64,000 nucleotides of DNA, from the NCBI GenBank assembly GCA_024760545.1, contig CP060501.1, positions 558,001 to 622,000 on the forward strand, in the 5' to 3' direction. Made by a program: the position numbers and the translations under genes. This DNA comes from Nitrospira sp. (GTDB lineage: Bacteria > Nitrospirota > Nitrospiria > Nitrospirales > Nitrospiraceae). Shown in pieces: positions 1 through 8,366 of the stretch; within the stretch, counting starts at the first letter, position 1, and each line of letters opens with the position of its first letter. The notes under the pieces were generated by a model. That model was given only the letters and a program-made list of their open reading frames with translations, was not told the DNA's origin and searched no databases.

Positions 1-963
1 TGTCATTACTACATCCACGCAGTTGAAGCCGTGAATCCGAAGGCTGCGGTGCCGTGCGCCGAACGGCTCGCTCGGCTCATGCCGGGTGAAGGACACATGG
101 TCCACATGCCCGCGCATATTTATATCCGCGTCGGACGATGGAACGACGCCGTGCAGGCCAATCACCATGCCATCCACAGCGACGAGGTGTTCATCGACGG
201 ACAGCACCCGATGGGCGTCTATCCGCTCGCCTACTACCCGCATAACATCCACTTCCTCGCCTTCGCCTCCACGATGGCGGGACGAAGTGCGCAGGCGCTT
301 GAAGCGTCCAATACGCTCACTTCTAAAGTGAACCTCGACGCCGCGCGCCAGGTCGGGATGCTGCAAGAGATGCTGCCGTACCATGCGCTCACGCTCACGA
401 CGTTCGGAAGATGGGACGAAGTGCTAGCCGCGCCCCTTCCGCCCGAAGACATTCGCTTTTCGTATGCCATGGCCTCCTACGCCCGCGGCGTGGCGCACGC
501 CGCCAAAGGAGAGTGGCCCGAAGCGCAAGCCGCGCTCGACACGGTGACGGCGGCCGACGCCGCGACGGCCGAAGGAGCCGAAGGCAAGACCGCACTCTCG
601 ATTGCCGTGCATGCGCTGTCCGGCGAGATTGCAACCCGCCGCGGCGACCTCGACGCGGGTATCAACCACTTCCGTGAGGCAGCCAAGATCGAGGACGGAG
701 GACTGTACTTCGAGCCGCCCAAGTGGTACTACCCAATTCGGCACTCACTCGGCGTCGCGCTGATCAAGGGGGGCCAACATGCCGAGGCCGAAAAAGTGTA
801 TCGCGAGGACCTTCGCCGCTTCCCGGAAAACGGCTGGTCACTGTTCGGCCTCGCGCAGGCGCTCCGTGCGCAGGGGAAGGACACTGAAGCGGCCGCAGCG
901 GAAGCGCGCTATCGCCGGGCATGGCCGGACACAGACGTGACGCTGACGGCATCGAGGTTCTAG
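1..963 (+). CDS. tetratricopeptide-repeat protein, 5'-truncated by window edge
   Basis: The reading frame is open from the first base, so the N-terminus lies outside the window; the first in-frame ATG at 31-33 falls inside conserved sequence and is not the true start. The C-terminal ~320 residues are alanine-rich helical pairs typical of TPR repeats, for example the unit starting near nt 745 with the A-E-K-V-Y-R-E-D-L pattern and a following G-W-S-L-F-G-L-A-Q-A-L. The early segment resembles the TPR proteins with a conserved HYYIHAVEA stretch followed by an HMPAHIYIRVGRW motif. TPR arrays mediate protein-protein contacts; the specific partner is unknown. A strong terminator follows directly. 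No catalytic domain is visible in the part present. Confidence 0.85.
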   Translation, partial: CHYYIHAVEAVNPKAAVPCAERLARLMPGEGHMVHMPAHIYIRVGRWNDAVQANHHAIHSDEVFIDGQHPMGVYPLAYYPHNIHFLAFASTMAGRSAQALEASNTLTSKVNLDAARQVGMLQEMLPYHALTLTTFGRWDEVLAAPLPPEDIRFSYAMASYARGVAHAAKGEWPEAQAALDTVTAADAATAEGAEGKTALSIAVHALSGEIATRRGDLDAGINHFREAAKIEDGGLYFEPPKWYYPIRHSLGVALIKGGQHAEAEKVYREDLRRFPENGWSLFGLAQALRAQGKDTEAAAAEARYRRAWPDTDVTLTASRF

Positions 964-1031
964 CAGACTCCTCCTCACTTTTTGCTAGAATACGTTCTCT
1001 GGCCCGGTATCGAACGGACCAAAGGCGGGAG

Positions 1032-1068
1032 AAAAAAAGAGGACAGCTCAGCCTGTCCTCTTTTTTTT
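1032..1068 (+). terminator. Rho-independent terminator, probably bidirectional
   Basis: A perfect 9-bp stem (1038-1046 with 1053-1061, AGAGGACAG type) with a 6-nt loop is followed by a run of eight T and preceded by a run of seven A, so it can work on both strands. It ends the TPR gene transcript before the yggS gene. Confidence 0.9.
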
Positions 1069-1150
1069 CTGCTTAGTACAATGCTACATCCATGCGTACG
1101 CCACCGCGTCTTCTAGACGCCTTGGACTTTCAACACGTGAGGCTCTTACC

Positions 1151-1969
1151 ATGAACGTAGATCCTGCCGACTCCTCGACAACCTTACACGAACAGCACGG
1201 ACGCTGGCCGCGAGCCGAATCCGTGGAAGACTTCCGTCGCAACCTCGCGGCCGTCCATGCACGCATCGCAGCGGCATGCCAGCGGGCCGGGCGCGATCCT
1301 GCGAGTGTGCGTTTGCTGCCCGTGAGCAAGACCGTGGATGAGGAGCGCATTCGCATGTCCTATGCTGCGGGCTGCCGTTTTCTCGGCGAAAACAAGGTTC
1401 AAGAGGCGCATCGCAAATGGAACGCCATGACCGACCTCACTGACCTGCGCTGGTCGGTGATCGGTCATTTACAGACCAACAAGGCGAAGTTGGTGGCGCG
1501 TTTCGCGGCTGAATTTCAGGCACTCGACAGCCTACGGGTAGCCGAGGCACTAGAGCGGCGCTTGCAGGCCGAAGGCCGCGCACTGGACGTGTTCGTTCAG
1601 ATCAATACCTCAGGAGAATCCAGCAAATATGGCTTGCCCCCTGAGGAGGCGGCCGCCTTTCTGCAAGCTCTGCCGACCTTCTCGTCGTTGCGTGTTCGCG
1701 GTTTCATGACGCTGGCGCTGCTGTCCACCGATGCTGTGCGGGTACGCCGATGCTTCGTGCTGTTACGCGAGCTGCGCGACCAACTGCGGCAGACGGCGCC
1801 AGATGGGGTCTTGCTGGACGAGCTGTCGATGGGTATGTCCGGTGACTACGAGATCGCCATCGAGGAAGGCGCCACGATCGTGCGTGTGGGTCAGGCCATC
1901 TATGGCGCACGGTCTACGCCCGATACCTATTACTGGCCGGCGGCTGAAGATGAAGAACCGCGTTCATGA
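1151..1969 (+). CDS. yggS: YggS/PROSC-family PLP homeostasis protein
   Basis: A single-domain fold-type III pyridoxal-phosphate binding protein (272 aa) of the YggS/PLPBP family, which carries PLP and buffers vitamin B6 and amino-acid pools in the cytoplasm; members have no known catalytic reaction. The PLP-binding lysine is K60 in the LLPVSKT motif. Other family signatures are FLGENKVQEA, the WSVIGHLQTNKAK stretch, QINTSGESSKYGL, and the phosphate-binding C-terminal LSMGMSGDYEIAIEEGATIVRVG. The N-terminus is about 20 residues longer than usual, so the real start may lie downstream. It stands alone, without the usual proC or pilT neighbours. Confidence 0.93.
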   Translation: MNVDPADSSTTLHEQHGRWPRAESVEDFRRNLAAVHARIAAACQRAGRDPASVRLLPVSKTVDEERIRMSYAAGCRFLGENKVQEAHRKWNAMTDLTDLRWSVIGHLQTNKAKLVARFAAEFQALDSLRVAEALERRLQAEGRALDVFVQINTSGESSKYGLPPEEAAAFLQALPTFSSLRVRGFMTLALLSTDAVRVRRCFVLLRELRDQLRQTAPDGVLLDELSMGMSGDYEIAIEEGATIVRVGQAIYGARSTPDTYYWPAAEDEEPRS

Positions 1970-2063
1970 GTTTATTTGATATTACGTCTGTCACATGCCC
2001 ACTACCGGTCGATCCACCAAACATGGGGTCAACTGCCGGTACCAGGTAAAAGGAGCTGCAAAC

Positions 2064-2816
2064 ATGGCACCGATTTTCACAGGAAAAGTGGCGCTCGTGA
2101 CCGGCGGCAACAGTGGAATCGGTTTGGCCACCGCACTCGCGTTTGCGAATGCAGGCGCACGCGTCGTGATCACGGGACGCGATCAACTGAGCCTCGACCA
2201 AGCCGCGGCTCAGTTGGGGAAGCACGTCATCGCCGTGCGAAGCGATGCCGGGAGCGTCTCTGATGGAAACAAGCTTGCCGCATTACTCCAACAGCAGGAC
2301 GTGAAACTCGATGCCATCTTTCTCAATGCGGGCATCAGTAGATTTACTCCGATCGAAGCCGTTGAAGAACAGACGTGGGATATGACCTTCAACATCAACG
2401 TCAAAGGTCCCTATTTTCTGATCAAGTCCCTGCTTCCGATCTTGAACTCGGGTGCGGCGATCGTGCTGAACGGCTCGATCAACGCCCACATGGGGATGCC
2501 CAATACAACGGTATACGCCGCGAGCAAGGCGGCGCTGATCTCGTTGGCAAAGACACTGTCTGCTGAACTGTTGCACAGAGGCATTCGCGTCAACGTGGTC
2601 AGTCCTGGTCCTATCCGCACTCCGCTCTATGACCGCTTGGGACTCCCCGCGGGACAAGTCTCGGAAGTCGCCTCGCACATTCAAGCCCAGGTTCCGCTCA
2701 AGCGATTTGGGACGCCCGAGGAAATCGCGAACGCTGTCCTGTATCTCGCCGGTCCCGAATCCGCATTTGTCGTGGGCACCGAACTGGTGGTTGACGGGGG
2801 CATGAGCCAGCTCTGA
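2064..2816 (+). CDS. SDR-family NAD(P)-dependent oxidoreductase
   Basis: Classical short-chain dehydrogenase/reductase of 250 aa with an N-terminal Rossmann fold. The cofactor motif TGGNSGIG is at residues 13-20, NAG at 88-90, and the catalytic triad is S138, Y151, K155 in the YAASK context. The C-terminus ends in the typical VVDGGMS. I chose the ATG at 2064 because AAAGGAG lies 7-9 nt upstream; the longer frame from 1995 lacks such a site and adds 23 residues outside the family. Substrate is not predictable from sequence; the closest flavour is the glucose/3-oxoacyl reductase branch. The next gene starts 8 nt downstream and may be co-transcribed. Confidence 0.9.
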   Translation: MAPIFTGKVALVTGGNSGIGLATALAFANAGARVVITGRDQLSLDQAAAQLGKHVIAVRSDAGSVSDGNKLAALLQQQDVKLDAIFLNAGISRFTPIEAVEEQTWDMTFNINVKGPYFLIKSLLPILNSGAAIVLNGSINAHMGMPNTTVYAASKAALISLAKTLSAELLHRGIRVNVVSPGPIRTPLYDRLGLPAGQVSEVASHIQAQVPLKRFGTPEEIANAVLYLAGPESAFVVGTELVVDGGMSQL

Positions 2817-2824
2817 AAGACGAA

Positions 2825-4789
2825 ATGGACTTCATCGCCTACCACGACCGCAGCAGTTCGGACCACCAGGCTCAGTTCAACAGGCTGTTCCCTCAAGGCT
2901 ACCGGATAATTTCTTTGAGCGTGTACCAGCCGAACAACCCGCTGTATGCCGCAGTGTGGGTGCGGCGCAGCGGACCGGATTGGTCAGCCGTGCACGGGTT
3001 GGACGTGGCGCAGTACCAGACAGCCTTCAATAATGCCGCCGCGGCAGGATTCCATCCGATCATACTCAGCGTCGCGGGTTCCCGCAGCAATCCGATAGTG
3101 GCAGGCGTCTTTGAACAGCGCCCAGGAGGGACGCCGCTCACCCGTCTCGGCCTTGTGAGTGGAAACGCCACCGACCCCGGTACGATCCAGCATTGGGACA
3201 AGCAAGCCCACGACCAGGGTTGGATCATGGCCGGTGGAGCGATCTACGGCGATCCTGGCACACCCACATACGCGGGTATCTGGCCGGTGAACGGCGACCG
3301 TGTTCCCTGGAGTGCGGACGGTATCCTGGACGACCACGATGACTATCAGCAGCGCTTCGACGCGCAAATTAGCGGCAACGCCCGCCTCGCTTACGCGGCG
3401 GTGTCCGGCGACGAACACTATCTCTCGATCTACCGTAGCGACCAGATCGGGCCGTATCTAGCGAGGCACGGACTGACGAGCGCAGGCTACCAAACGGAGT
3501 TCAATCGACTCGTCCCCTTGGGCTACTATCCGATTAGCGTACAAGCCGGCGGCAGCGGCTCTGGGATACGATTCACCGTTATCTTCGCAAAGCAAGAAGC
3601 TCCGTTGCTGCGGCAATGGACGGTCACCGGCGTTGGGCAGTCATCGGCAGCCGCAGTCGACGACACCATGCGTGGGGTGTTACAAGCCGCTGGCGTACGT
3701 AACGCTTCATTGGCTGTGGTCGACAACACCCGTCTCGTCTTTGCACGGGGCTACACCTGGGCCGAACCCGGCTATCCGATAGCCTTGCCGACGACTCTGT
3801 TCCGCATCGCCAGTGTTTCGAAAACCTTCGCTGCAGTCGCCGCTCACCAGCTCATTGATCAAGGGCTCCTGCACTTACACGACACCGTGCAGGGCATCCT
3901 TGGCCTGACCACTCCGACGGGTTTGCCGCCCACCGACCCAAGCTTTGCCGCGATTACAGTGGAGGACCTTCTGTTTCATCGCAGTCGGCTCAACCCGGAT
4001 TTTTACTGGTCAGATACCGCAGTCGCTGCGGCGTTCGGCGTCTCCCTCCCGGTTACCGAAGCACAGCTCGCCTCCTTCAAATGCAGCGAGATGCTGCTGG
4101 CCACCGCTCCGCCCTATAACAACTGGGGCTATGCCTTACTCGGCATGGTGGTGGCGCGTGTGCGGGGCGTCGCTTCCTTCTTCGACGCAATTCGCAGCAG
4201 TATTCTCCAGCCCTTGCAAATGACACGCGTGCGTACCGCAACTTCGCTGGCCGGAGCTAACTTCGCCGACGAGGCTCGCTATCACCGCAGTGGCGAAACC
4301 GCGCTTACGCTGGCGGTGGGACGTAGCGTAATGACCGCCGACCAACCGCTGGTAGCCGATGTATACGGCAATCTACACCTCGAAAATGGCGCGAGCGGTG
4401 GCGGCCTGTCCTGCGCTGCCGTCGACCTGGCCCGTTTCGTGGCGGCATTCAATGTCAATCGTGCCAACCCGATGTTGCGCCGATCCGCGATCGTCGCCAT
4501 GCTCAATGCAGCGGCCCACTCGGGACTGCCGCGCGCAGGCAACGGGTTCGATGGCGTCGCAGTCACAGGCTCCAGTTTTCGCTGCGACAAAGGCGGTTAC
4601 ATCTGGACTTCGCAGAATGCCATCAGCTTCGACCTCGATGGCCTGGGCATCGTCGTCTGCTACAACGGCGTCAACGACGCGGCGTTATTCCAGACCGGAT
4701 GGCCCGCCATTCGCGCTGCGATCGAGGCCGTGCCTTGGTCAAGCCATGCGAACTACTTTCCTGATTTCGGGATGCCTGCATTCACTTAA
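2825..4789 (+). CDS. serine hydrolase (class C beta-lactamase fold) with N-terminal tandem repeats
   Basis: A 654-aa two-part protein. Residues 1-265 are about four copies of a ~55-residue unit with Y-Q-x-x-F-N and G-(Y/F)-x-P-I-x-(L/V)-S signatures, matching the bacterial tandem repeat domain seen in polyglycine-hydrolase-like proteins. Residues ~275-640 are a beta-lactamase/esterase family domain: the nucleophile motif is S330-V-S-K333 and the second motif Y431-N-N. A canonical KTG triad is not obvious. No signal peptide is seen at the chosen start, and no good Shine-Dalgarno precedes it, so an error at the N-terminus or coupling to the SDR gene 8 nt upstream is possible. The substrate (peptide, ester or beta-lactam) cannot be inferred. 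Confidence 0.85.
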   Translation: MDFIAYHDRSSSDHQAQFNRLFPQGYRIISLSVYQPNNPLYAAVWVRRSGPDWSAVHGLDVAQYQTAFNNAAAAGFHPIILSVAGSRSNPIVAGVFEQRPGGTPLTRLGLVSGNATDPGTIQHWDKQAHDQGWIMAGGAIYGDPGTPTYAGIWPVNGDRVPWSADGILDDHDDYQQRFDAQISGNARLAYAAVSGDEHYLSIYRSDQIGPYLARHGLTSAGYQTEFNRLVPLGYYPISVQAGGSGSGIRFTVIFAKQEAPLLRQWTVTGVGQSSAAAVDDTMRGVLQAAGVRNASLAVVDNTRLVFARGYTWAEPGYPIALPTTLFRIASVSKTFAAVAAHQLIDQGLLHLHDTVQGILGLTTPTGLPPTDPSFAAITVEDLLFHRSRLNPDFYWSDTAVAAAFGVSLPVTEAQLASFKCSEMLLATAPPYNNWGYALLGMVVARVRGVASFFDAIRSSILQPLQMTRVRTATSLAGANFADEARYHRSGETALTLAVGRSVMTADQPLVADVYGNLHLENGASGGGLSCAAVDLARFVAAFNVNRANPMLRRSAIVAMLNAAAHSGLPRAGNGFDGVAVTGSSFRCDKGGYIWTSQNAISFDLDGLGIVVCYNGVNDAALFQTGWPAIRAAIEAVPWSSHANYFPDFGMPAFT

Positions 4790-4830
4790 GGCCACTCGTG
4801 CCGCAAGGCTCCCCAGTCTCACATGACGTC

Positions 4831-4995
4831 TTAGTCTTCGTTGTCCTCGTCTTCCTCGTCGTTGTCCTCGTCACCGCCATCTTTTTGAATCTCGAAGATG
4901 GTGATGGTGTTACTGACCTCGTGCGAGACTACCAAGAGAGGCCTGTGGGTCGGGCTATCCTTTTTCTTGATGAAGATCATGCCTTCTGAATGGCT
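4831..4995 (-). pseudogene. 3' relic of a choice-of-anchor I / alkaline-phosphatase-like gene
   Basis: The minus-strand frame encodes EGMIFI, then RPLLVVSHEVSNTITIFEI, which resembles the very C-terminal beta-propeller segment of choice-of-anchor I domain proteins. It is followed by a run of acidic residues (GDEDNDEEDEDNED). Everything upstream in that frame is missing: about 70 nt further on lies the methyltransferase gene on the other strand. An open frame with ATG continues to 5064, but the extra residues do not look like the family. I read it as a deletion remnant rather than a functional 77-aa protein. Confidence 0.55.
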
Positions 4996-5062
4996 ATACC
5001 TCGGGCTTTTCAGTAGACTGATCTGCAATGGCTGACTGAGACCGATTATTTTCGGAGGTTTC

Positions 5063-5815
5063 ATGCCTTCATCCCATGTACAAAATTGGCATCCCGCTCA
5101 ATATGCCGCAAACGCCCGGTTTGTCTCGGATCTCGGCATGCCCGTGTTGGAGCTCCTGTCCTCGAAACCAGGGGAGCGAATCCTTGATCTCGGCTGCGGT
5201 GATGGTGTGCTGACCCGTAAGATCGTGGAGTCTGGGTGCGCGGTGGTCGGGATCGATGCAAGCCCGGATATGGTCGCTGCGGCCCGATTGCAAGGACTAG
5301 ATGCTCAGGTGATGGATGCGCACACGATGTCCTTCAGGAATGAATTTGACGCCGTGTTTTCAAACGCCGCACTACACTGGATCCAACAACCCGATCGGGT
5401 TATCGCCGGCGTCTGGGAGGCGCTCAAAGGCGGCGGTCGTTTTGTCGGTGAGTTCGGTGGATACGGCAACGTCAACGCCATTGTGAACGCACTCGAGTCT
5501 GCACTCCTTTCGCGAAACCTCGAGGCGATCAATCCTTGGTATTTCCCGCGCCCGGAAGAATACGGAGCACTGCTTACAGCGAAGGGTTTTGTCGTCACAA
5601 GCCTTGCCCTCATTCCACGCCCCACTCCCCTGCCCAATGGTATGCGCGCCTGGCTTGAGACATTTGCGCAGCCGTACGTGTCGGCATTGCCCATCGACCA
5701 AAGACCGGAGTTTATTTCCGAAGTCACTGACGCATTAGCGCCCATGCTCCGCGATGCCAACGGCGACTGGCATGCAGATTACGTTCGCTTACGGTTTTCC
5801 GCAATGAAACCATAA
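5063..5815 (+). CDS. class I SAM-dependent methyltransferase
   Basis: A 250-aa methyltransferase with the seven-strand Rossmann fold. SAM motif I is ILDLGCGDG at residues 40-48, the acidic residue ending strand 2 is in VVGIDAS, and ALHWIQQPDRVI plus the GGGRFVGEFGG strand match the trans-aconitate 2-methyltransferase-like branch (Methyltransf_11/25). The ATG is preceded by TCGGAGGTTTC, a good ribosome-binding site lying inside the upstream pseudogene remnant. The acceptor substrate is unknown. It is monocistronic or paired loosely with the VIT-family gene 35 nt downstream. Confidence 0.88.
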   Translation: MPSSHVQNWHPAQYAANARFVSDLGMPVLELLSSKPGERILDLGCGDGVLTRKIVESGCAVVGIDASPDMVAAARLQGLDAQVMDAHTMSFRNEFDAVFSNAALHWIQQPDRVIAGVWEALKGGGRFVGEFGGYGNVNAIVNALESALLSRNLEAINPWYFPRPEEYGALLTAKGFVVTSLALIPRPTPLPNGMRAWLETFAQPYVSALPIDQRPEFISEVTDALAPMLRDANGDWHADYVRLRFSAMKP

Positions 5816-5850
5816 CCTTGACCACACTCTGACTCGAGGATACTCCCCCT

Positions 5851-6567
5851 ATGTATTTGCGCCAAGAAACGGACGCGGTAAGACATCGCGAACCGCACAG
5901 GATTCATCGTGCCGGCTGGCTGCGCGCAGCGGTGCTTGGTGCGAATGACGGTATTGTGTCCACGGCCAGTCTCATATTGGGCGTGGCGGCGGCAGGCGCA
6001 AGTTCACAGAGCATTGTCGTTGCCGGTGTGGCCGGACTTGTAGCCGGCGCCATGTCCATGGCGGCCGGGGAGTATATTTCGGTCAGCTCGCAAGCTGACA
6101 CCGAACGGGCGGATCTGGATCGGGAACAGACGGAATTGGCCGCTGATCCCGAGCGAGAGCACGCGGAAATGACCGCTATGTATGTCGCGCGTGGAGTCGA
6201 TCACGGCCTCGCCTCTGCTGTCACGACCCAATTGATGACCCATGATGCACTGGGCGCGCATAGCCGTGAAGAGCTGGGTCTCACTGACACAGTGGCTGCT
6301 CGACCGGTTCAAGCCGCACTCGCGTCGGCCGGCACGTTTTCGGTTGGTGCACTCCTCCCGCTCCTGATTGTCGTGGCGGCGCCGAAATCGATGATTCTGT
6401 GGGCCGTGTCAGGCAGCTCACTCTTCTTTCTTGCATTACTCGGCTCGCTGGCCGCGCAGGCCGGTGGCGCGCCAATCATGAGAGGTGCCGCGCGAGTTAC
6501 TTTCTGGGGTGCCTTGGCCATGGCGGTCACGGCTGGCGTTGGAGCCTTGTTTGGAGCAGGGTTCTAA
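5851..6567 (+). CDS. VIT1/CCC1-family membrane transporter
   Basis: A 238-aa integral membrane protein of the VIT1/CCC1 family, which exports or sequesters Fe2+/Mn2+ in characterised members. Family signatures are LGANDGIVSTASLILGVAAAG in the first membrane segment and GLVAGAMSMAAGEYISVSSQ in the second. A charged helical cytoplasmic stretch follows (residues ~85-145, rich in E/D, the likely metal-binding domain), then three C-terminal membrane segments with G-rich turns. Length and topology are normal for the bacterial branch. GAGGA lies about 11 nt before the ATG. The direction of transport and the metal are inferred from the family only. Confidence 0.92.
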   Translation: MYLRQETDAVRHREPHRIHRAGWLRAAVLGANDGIVSTASLILGVAAAGASSQSIVVAGVAGLVAGAMSMAAGEYISVSSQADTERADLDREQTELAADPEREHAEMTAMYVARGVDHGLASAVTTQLMTHDALGAHSREELGLTDTVAARPVQAALASAGTFSVGALLPLLIVVAAPKSMILWAVSGSSLFFLALLGSLAAQAGGAPIMRGAARVTFWGALAMAVTAGVGALFGAGF

Positions 6568-6716
6568 GATGGAGCGGTCGAGATTTTGGCACAACAGACC
6601 GTCATGCCCATCGGCAAGCCGAGCGCGGCACCCTCATTAGATTCGTATCGACCTGCGGTTCAACGGTTCGCGTTGAGTCGTACGCCGACGCAACCTTCTC
6701 GGCAAACGGGGAACCC

Positions 6717-6902
6717 TCAATACAGTGGAGCTTGAGGGCCCCATCGCAATCCGGCGAGATCCGGGTCCTCACCCTCTTGGCCAGGCCGGTCGCGCTTATT
6801 GGCTTTGCGCAGCGCGCGGCGCTCTTCTTTTTCACGCTGCTTCTGAATGCGGGCTTTTTCACGGTCTCGTTTTGCGAGCGTAACTTTACCTGGTCCTCCG
6901 AT
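6717..6902 (-). CDS. small highly basic conserved-looking protein with apparent ATC start
   Basis: A 61-residue minus-strand frame starting GGPGKVTLAKRDREKAR, followed by QKQREKEERRALRKANK: a lysine/arginine/glutamate-rich coiled helix like the small GGPGKxTxAKREREK proteins I recall from many bacteria. It has no ATG, GTG or TTG. AAGGAGG lies 5 nt before an ATC codon (6902-6900), directly preceding the conserved Gly-Gly; a second ATC and a CTG lie upstream, and an in-frame TAG at 6920-6918 closes the frame. Either ATC is used as a non-canonical start or the ATG has mutated. It lies 42 nt downstream of another small gene, suggesting one transcript. Function unknown; the composition suggests nucleic-acid or ribosome binding. 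Confidence 0.6.
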   Translation of the reverse strand: MGGPGKVTLAKRDREKARIQKQREKEERRALRKANKRDRPGQEGEDPDLAGLRWGPQAPLY

Positions 6903-6944
6903 GATGCCCTCCTTCAGCTATGGCGTAGCTGCGCGCGAGTGATC

Positions 6945-7205
6945 CTATGTAAGGGCCTCGCCTTTTCGAGTTGATCCGGATACCTTGACAACTTTTTTAC
7001 GGGATGCGCCGTTCATATGAGAACGAGAGAGCGTATCGGGACTCAAACCGTGGCTTGACGCTGAGATAATCTGACGGCGAATGTCTTCTATCGAAGGTGC
7101 GGACGAGTTGCTCGCCGGATCTTGAAGTCCGAGCAGATCCCAGTGAACTCTTGTTCTACGAATGGCTCGTTTCCGTCTAGGTGAGGCTTTGGTCCCCCAG
7201 GACAT
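6945..7205 (-). CDS. hypothetical basic protein, 86 aa
   Basis: I do not recognise the family. The ORF has an excellent ribosome-binding site (AGAGGAG, 6 nt spacing) before ATG 7205. It encodes a lysine/arginine-rich protein without membrane segments; the N-terminal third reads RRKRAIRRTRVHWDLLGLQ and the C-terminal third is SRKKVVKVSGSTRKGE. It precedes the small basic 61-aa frame by 42 nt on the same strand, so the two may form an operon of nucleic-acid-binding or ribosome-associated small proteins. That role is inference from charge only. Confidence 0.5.
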   Translation of the reverse strand: MSWGTKASPRRKRAIRRTRVHWDLLGLQDPASNSSAPSIEDIRRQIISASSHGLSPDTLSRSHMNGASRKKVVKVSGSTRKGEALT

Positions 7206-7273
7206 ATCTGACTCCTCTCTGATTCCAAACGTCTCGATCGTAGGAAATGCGTGACCGGATTGTTTCGATCGCG

Positions 7274-7630
7274 TTACTCGCTGGGTAATACGGAACCCTT
7301 CTTGCCGATTCTTACAAACCGATCTTCCGCAAAGACCGACCGTAGCCGGTCGGTGACGGACCGACGATACAGTTCGGATTCGCGGCCGACCAGAATCAAA
7401 TTATCCTGATCGAGCAGAATATTGAGATGGTTCTCCGATACGAGCAACCGCGTGCTGTCACCCACATTCACGCGATACTGTGTCTTCCCGTCAGGGTTGC
7501 GCTCCGAATTGGACACGATCTCGGTCAGTCCGTCAATGATGCCTTCATAGGCTTCAGATCGATGACGTACTTTCGTGCCGTCCGGGATTCGGACCCAACG
7601 GTTCTCAGATGTAGATGGGTTCTGCTTCAT
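7274..7630 (-). CDS. hypothetical protein with small beta-barrel-like segment
   Basis: 118 aa from ATG 7630, chosen because GCAAGGAG lies about 11 nt upstream; the frame continues 32 codons further without such a site. Residues 12-70 alternate hydrophobic and polar positions (RIPDGTKVRHRSEAYEGIIDG, then TQYRVNVGD and TRLLVSENHL), suggesting an SH3-like or Tudor-like small barrel, a common RNA/DNA- or protein-binding scaffold. The C-terminus is helical and basic. No catalytic motif. I do not recognise the family name. Confidence 0.7.
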   Translation of the reverse strand: MKQNPSTSENRWVRIPDGTKVRHRSEAYEGIIDGLTEIVSNSERNPDGKTQYRVNVGDSTRLLVSENHLNILLDQDNLILVGRESELYRRSVTDRLRSVFAEDRFVRIGKKGSVLPSE

Positions 7631-7950
7631 CGCGGTTTTTCTCCTTGCCTCGAACACACACGACGCATCGGTCCGGGGCGTGATGGCTGACAAAAAAGGC
7701 CTTTGCCCGACGACCTTACTGCACACCGATCAATTCAATCGCGCAGGGACGGAACCAGGAGGGAAGAGCGCGAGGATTAAAATTCGTCTGTGATGATTGT
7801 ACCATACTCACGTGCACATTGTGAATGGTGGCAACTCCGACACGACGGGACTATGCTGCTCCATCCGGTATCGCACCAGCGCCCTCCCAATGTAGGATAC
7901 CGCGACGAGTCGTGACGAGATACAATCGGCGCCATCATGGGGAGATGATG
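7631..7950. other. divergent intergenic region
   Basis: 320 bp between the minus-strand hypothetical gene and the plus-strand PilZ gene. It must hold promoters for both directions. I see no convincing coding frame, RNA gene or strong hairpin; a 36-codon frame around 7682 has no ribosome-binding site. Confidence 0.4.
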
Positions 7951-8319
7951 ATGGCGCGCTTTTCTCACAAGAGAACCTACCAGCGGTATCCCTTCCATGC
8001 TCCACTGATGATCGGCGGAGAGTCGTTCGTCGAGGAGGGCACGCTCCGAAATCTTTCGATGCACGGGTGTGCGATGGAATGCGATCGGGAATTACCCATC
8101 GGCAGCAACGTCAGAGTGAGTCTGCTCTTACCCGATCAGACGTCCGCACTACCTATTGAACTGGGCCGGGTAACCTGGGTGCAGGGAAATGAATGCGGGA
8201 TTGAATTCGTGCAGCTGCCGCTCCAATCGCGTCAACGTCTCAATCGCACATTGCGTATCGCCCTCATGCAGTTCCTGAACGCTCGCAAGAATCGGGAATT
8301 AGAGACGTGCAGCGCTTAG
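7951..8319 (+). CDS. PilZ-domain protein (c-di-GMP receptor candidate)
   Basis: A 122-aa stand-alone PilZ domain. Both c-di-GMP binding signatures are present: the RxxxR motif (R8-T-Y-Q-R12) and N34-L-S-M-H-G39 (the (D/N)xSxxG motif). Stand-alone PilZ proteins bind c-di-GMP and relay it to a partner protein governing motility or exopolysaccharide. Three consecutive ATG codons at 7945, 7948 and 7951 are possible starts; GGGGAG ends at 7944, which fits the third best (6 nt). The partner is not encoded next door. Confidence 0.9.
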   Translation: MARFSHKRTYQRYPFHAPLMIGGESFVEEGTLRNLSMHGCAMECDRELPIGSNVRVSLLLPDQTSALPIELGRVTWVQGNECGIEFVQLPLQSRQRLNRTLRIALMQFLNARKNRELETCSA

Positions 8320-8366
8320 CGACGGCCGTGACCGATCTAAGTTGCGACTCGTCCTCCTTTACCCTC

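Noticed and set aside
6399-6974. 191-codon frame on the plus strand
   Set aside because: Overlaps the end of the VIT-family gene and the antisense small basic gene; composition not protein-like.
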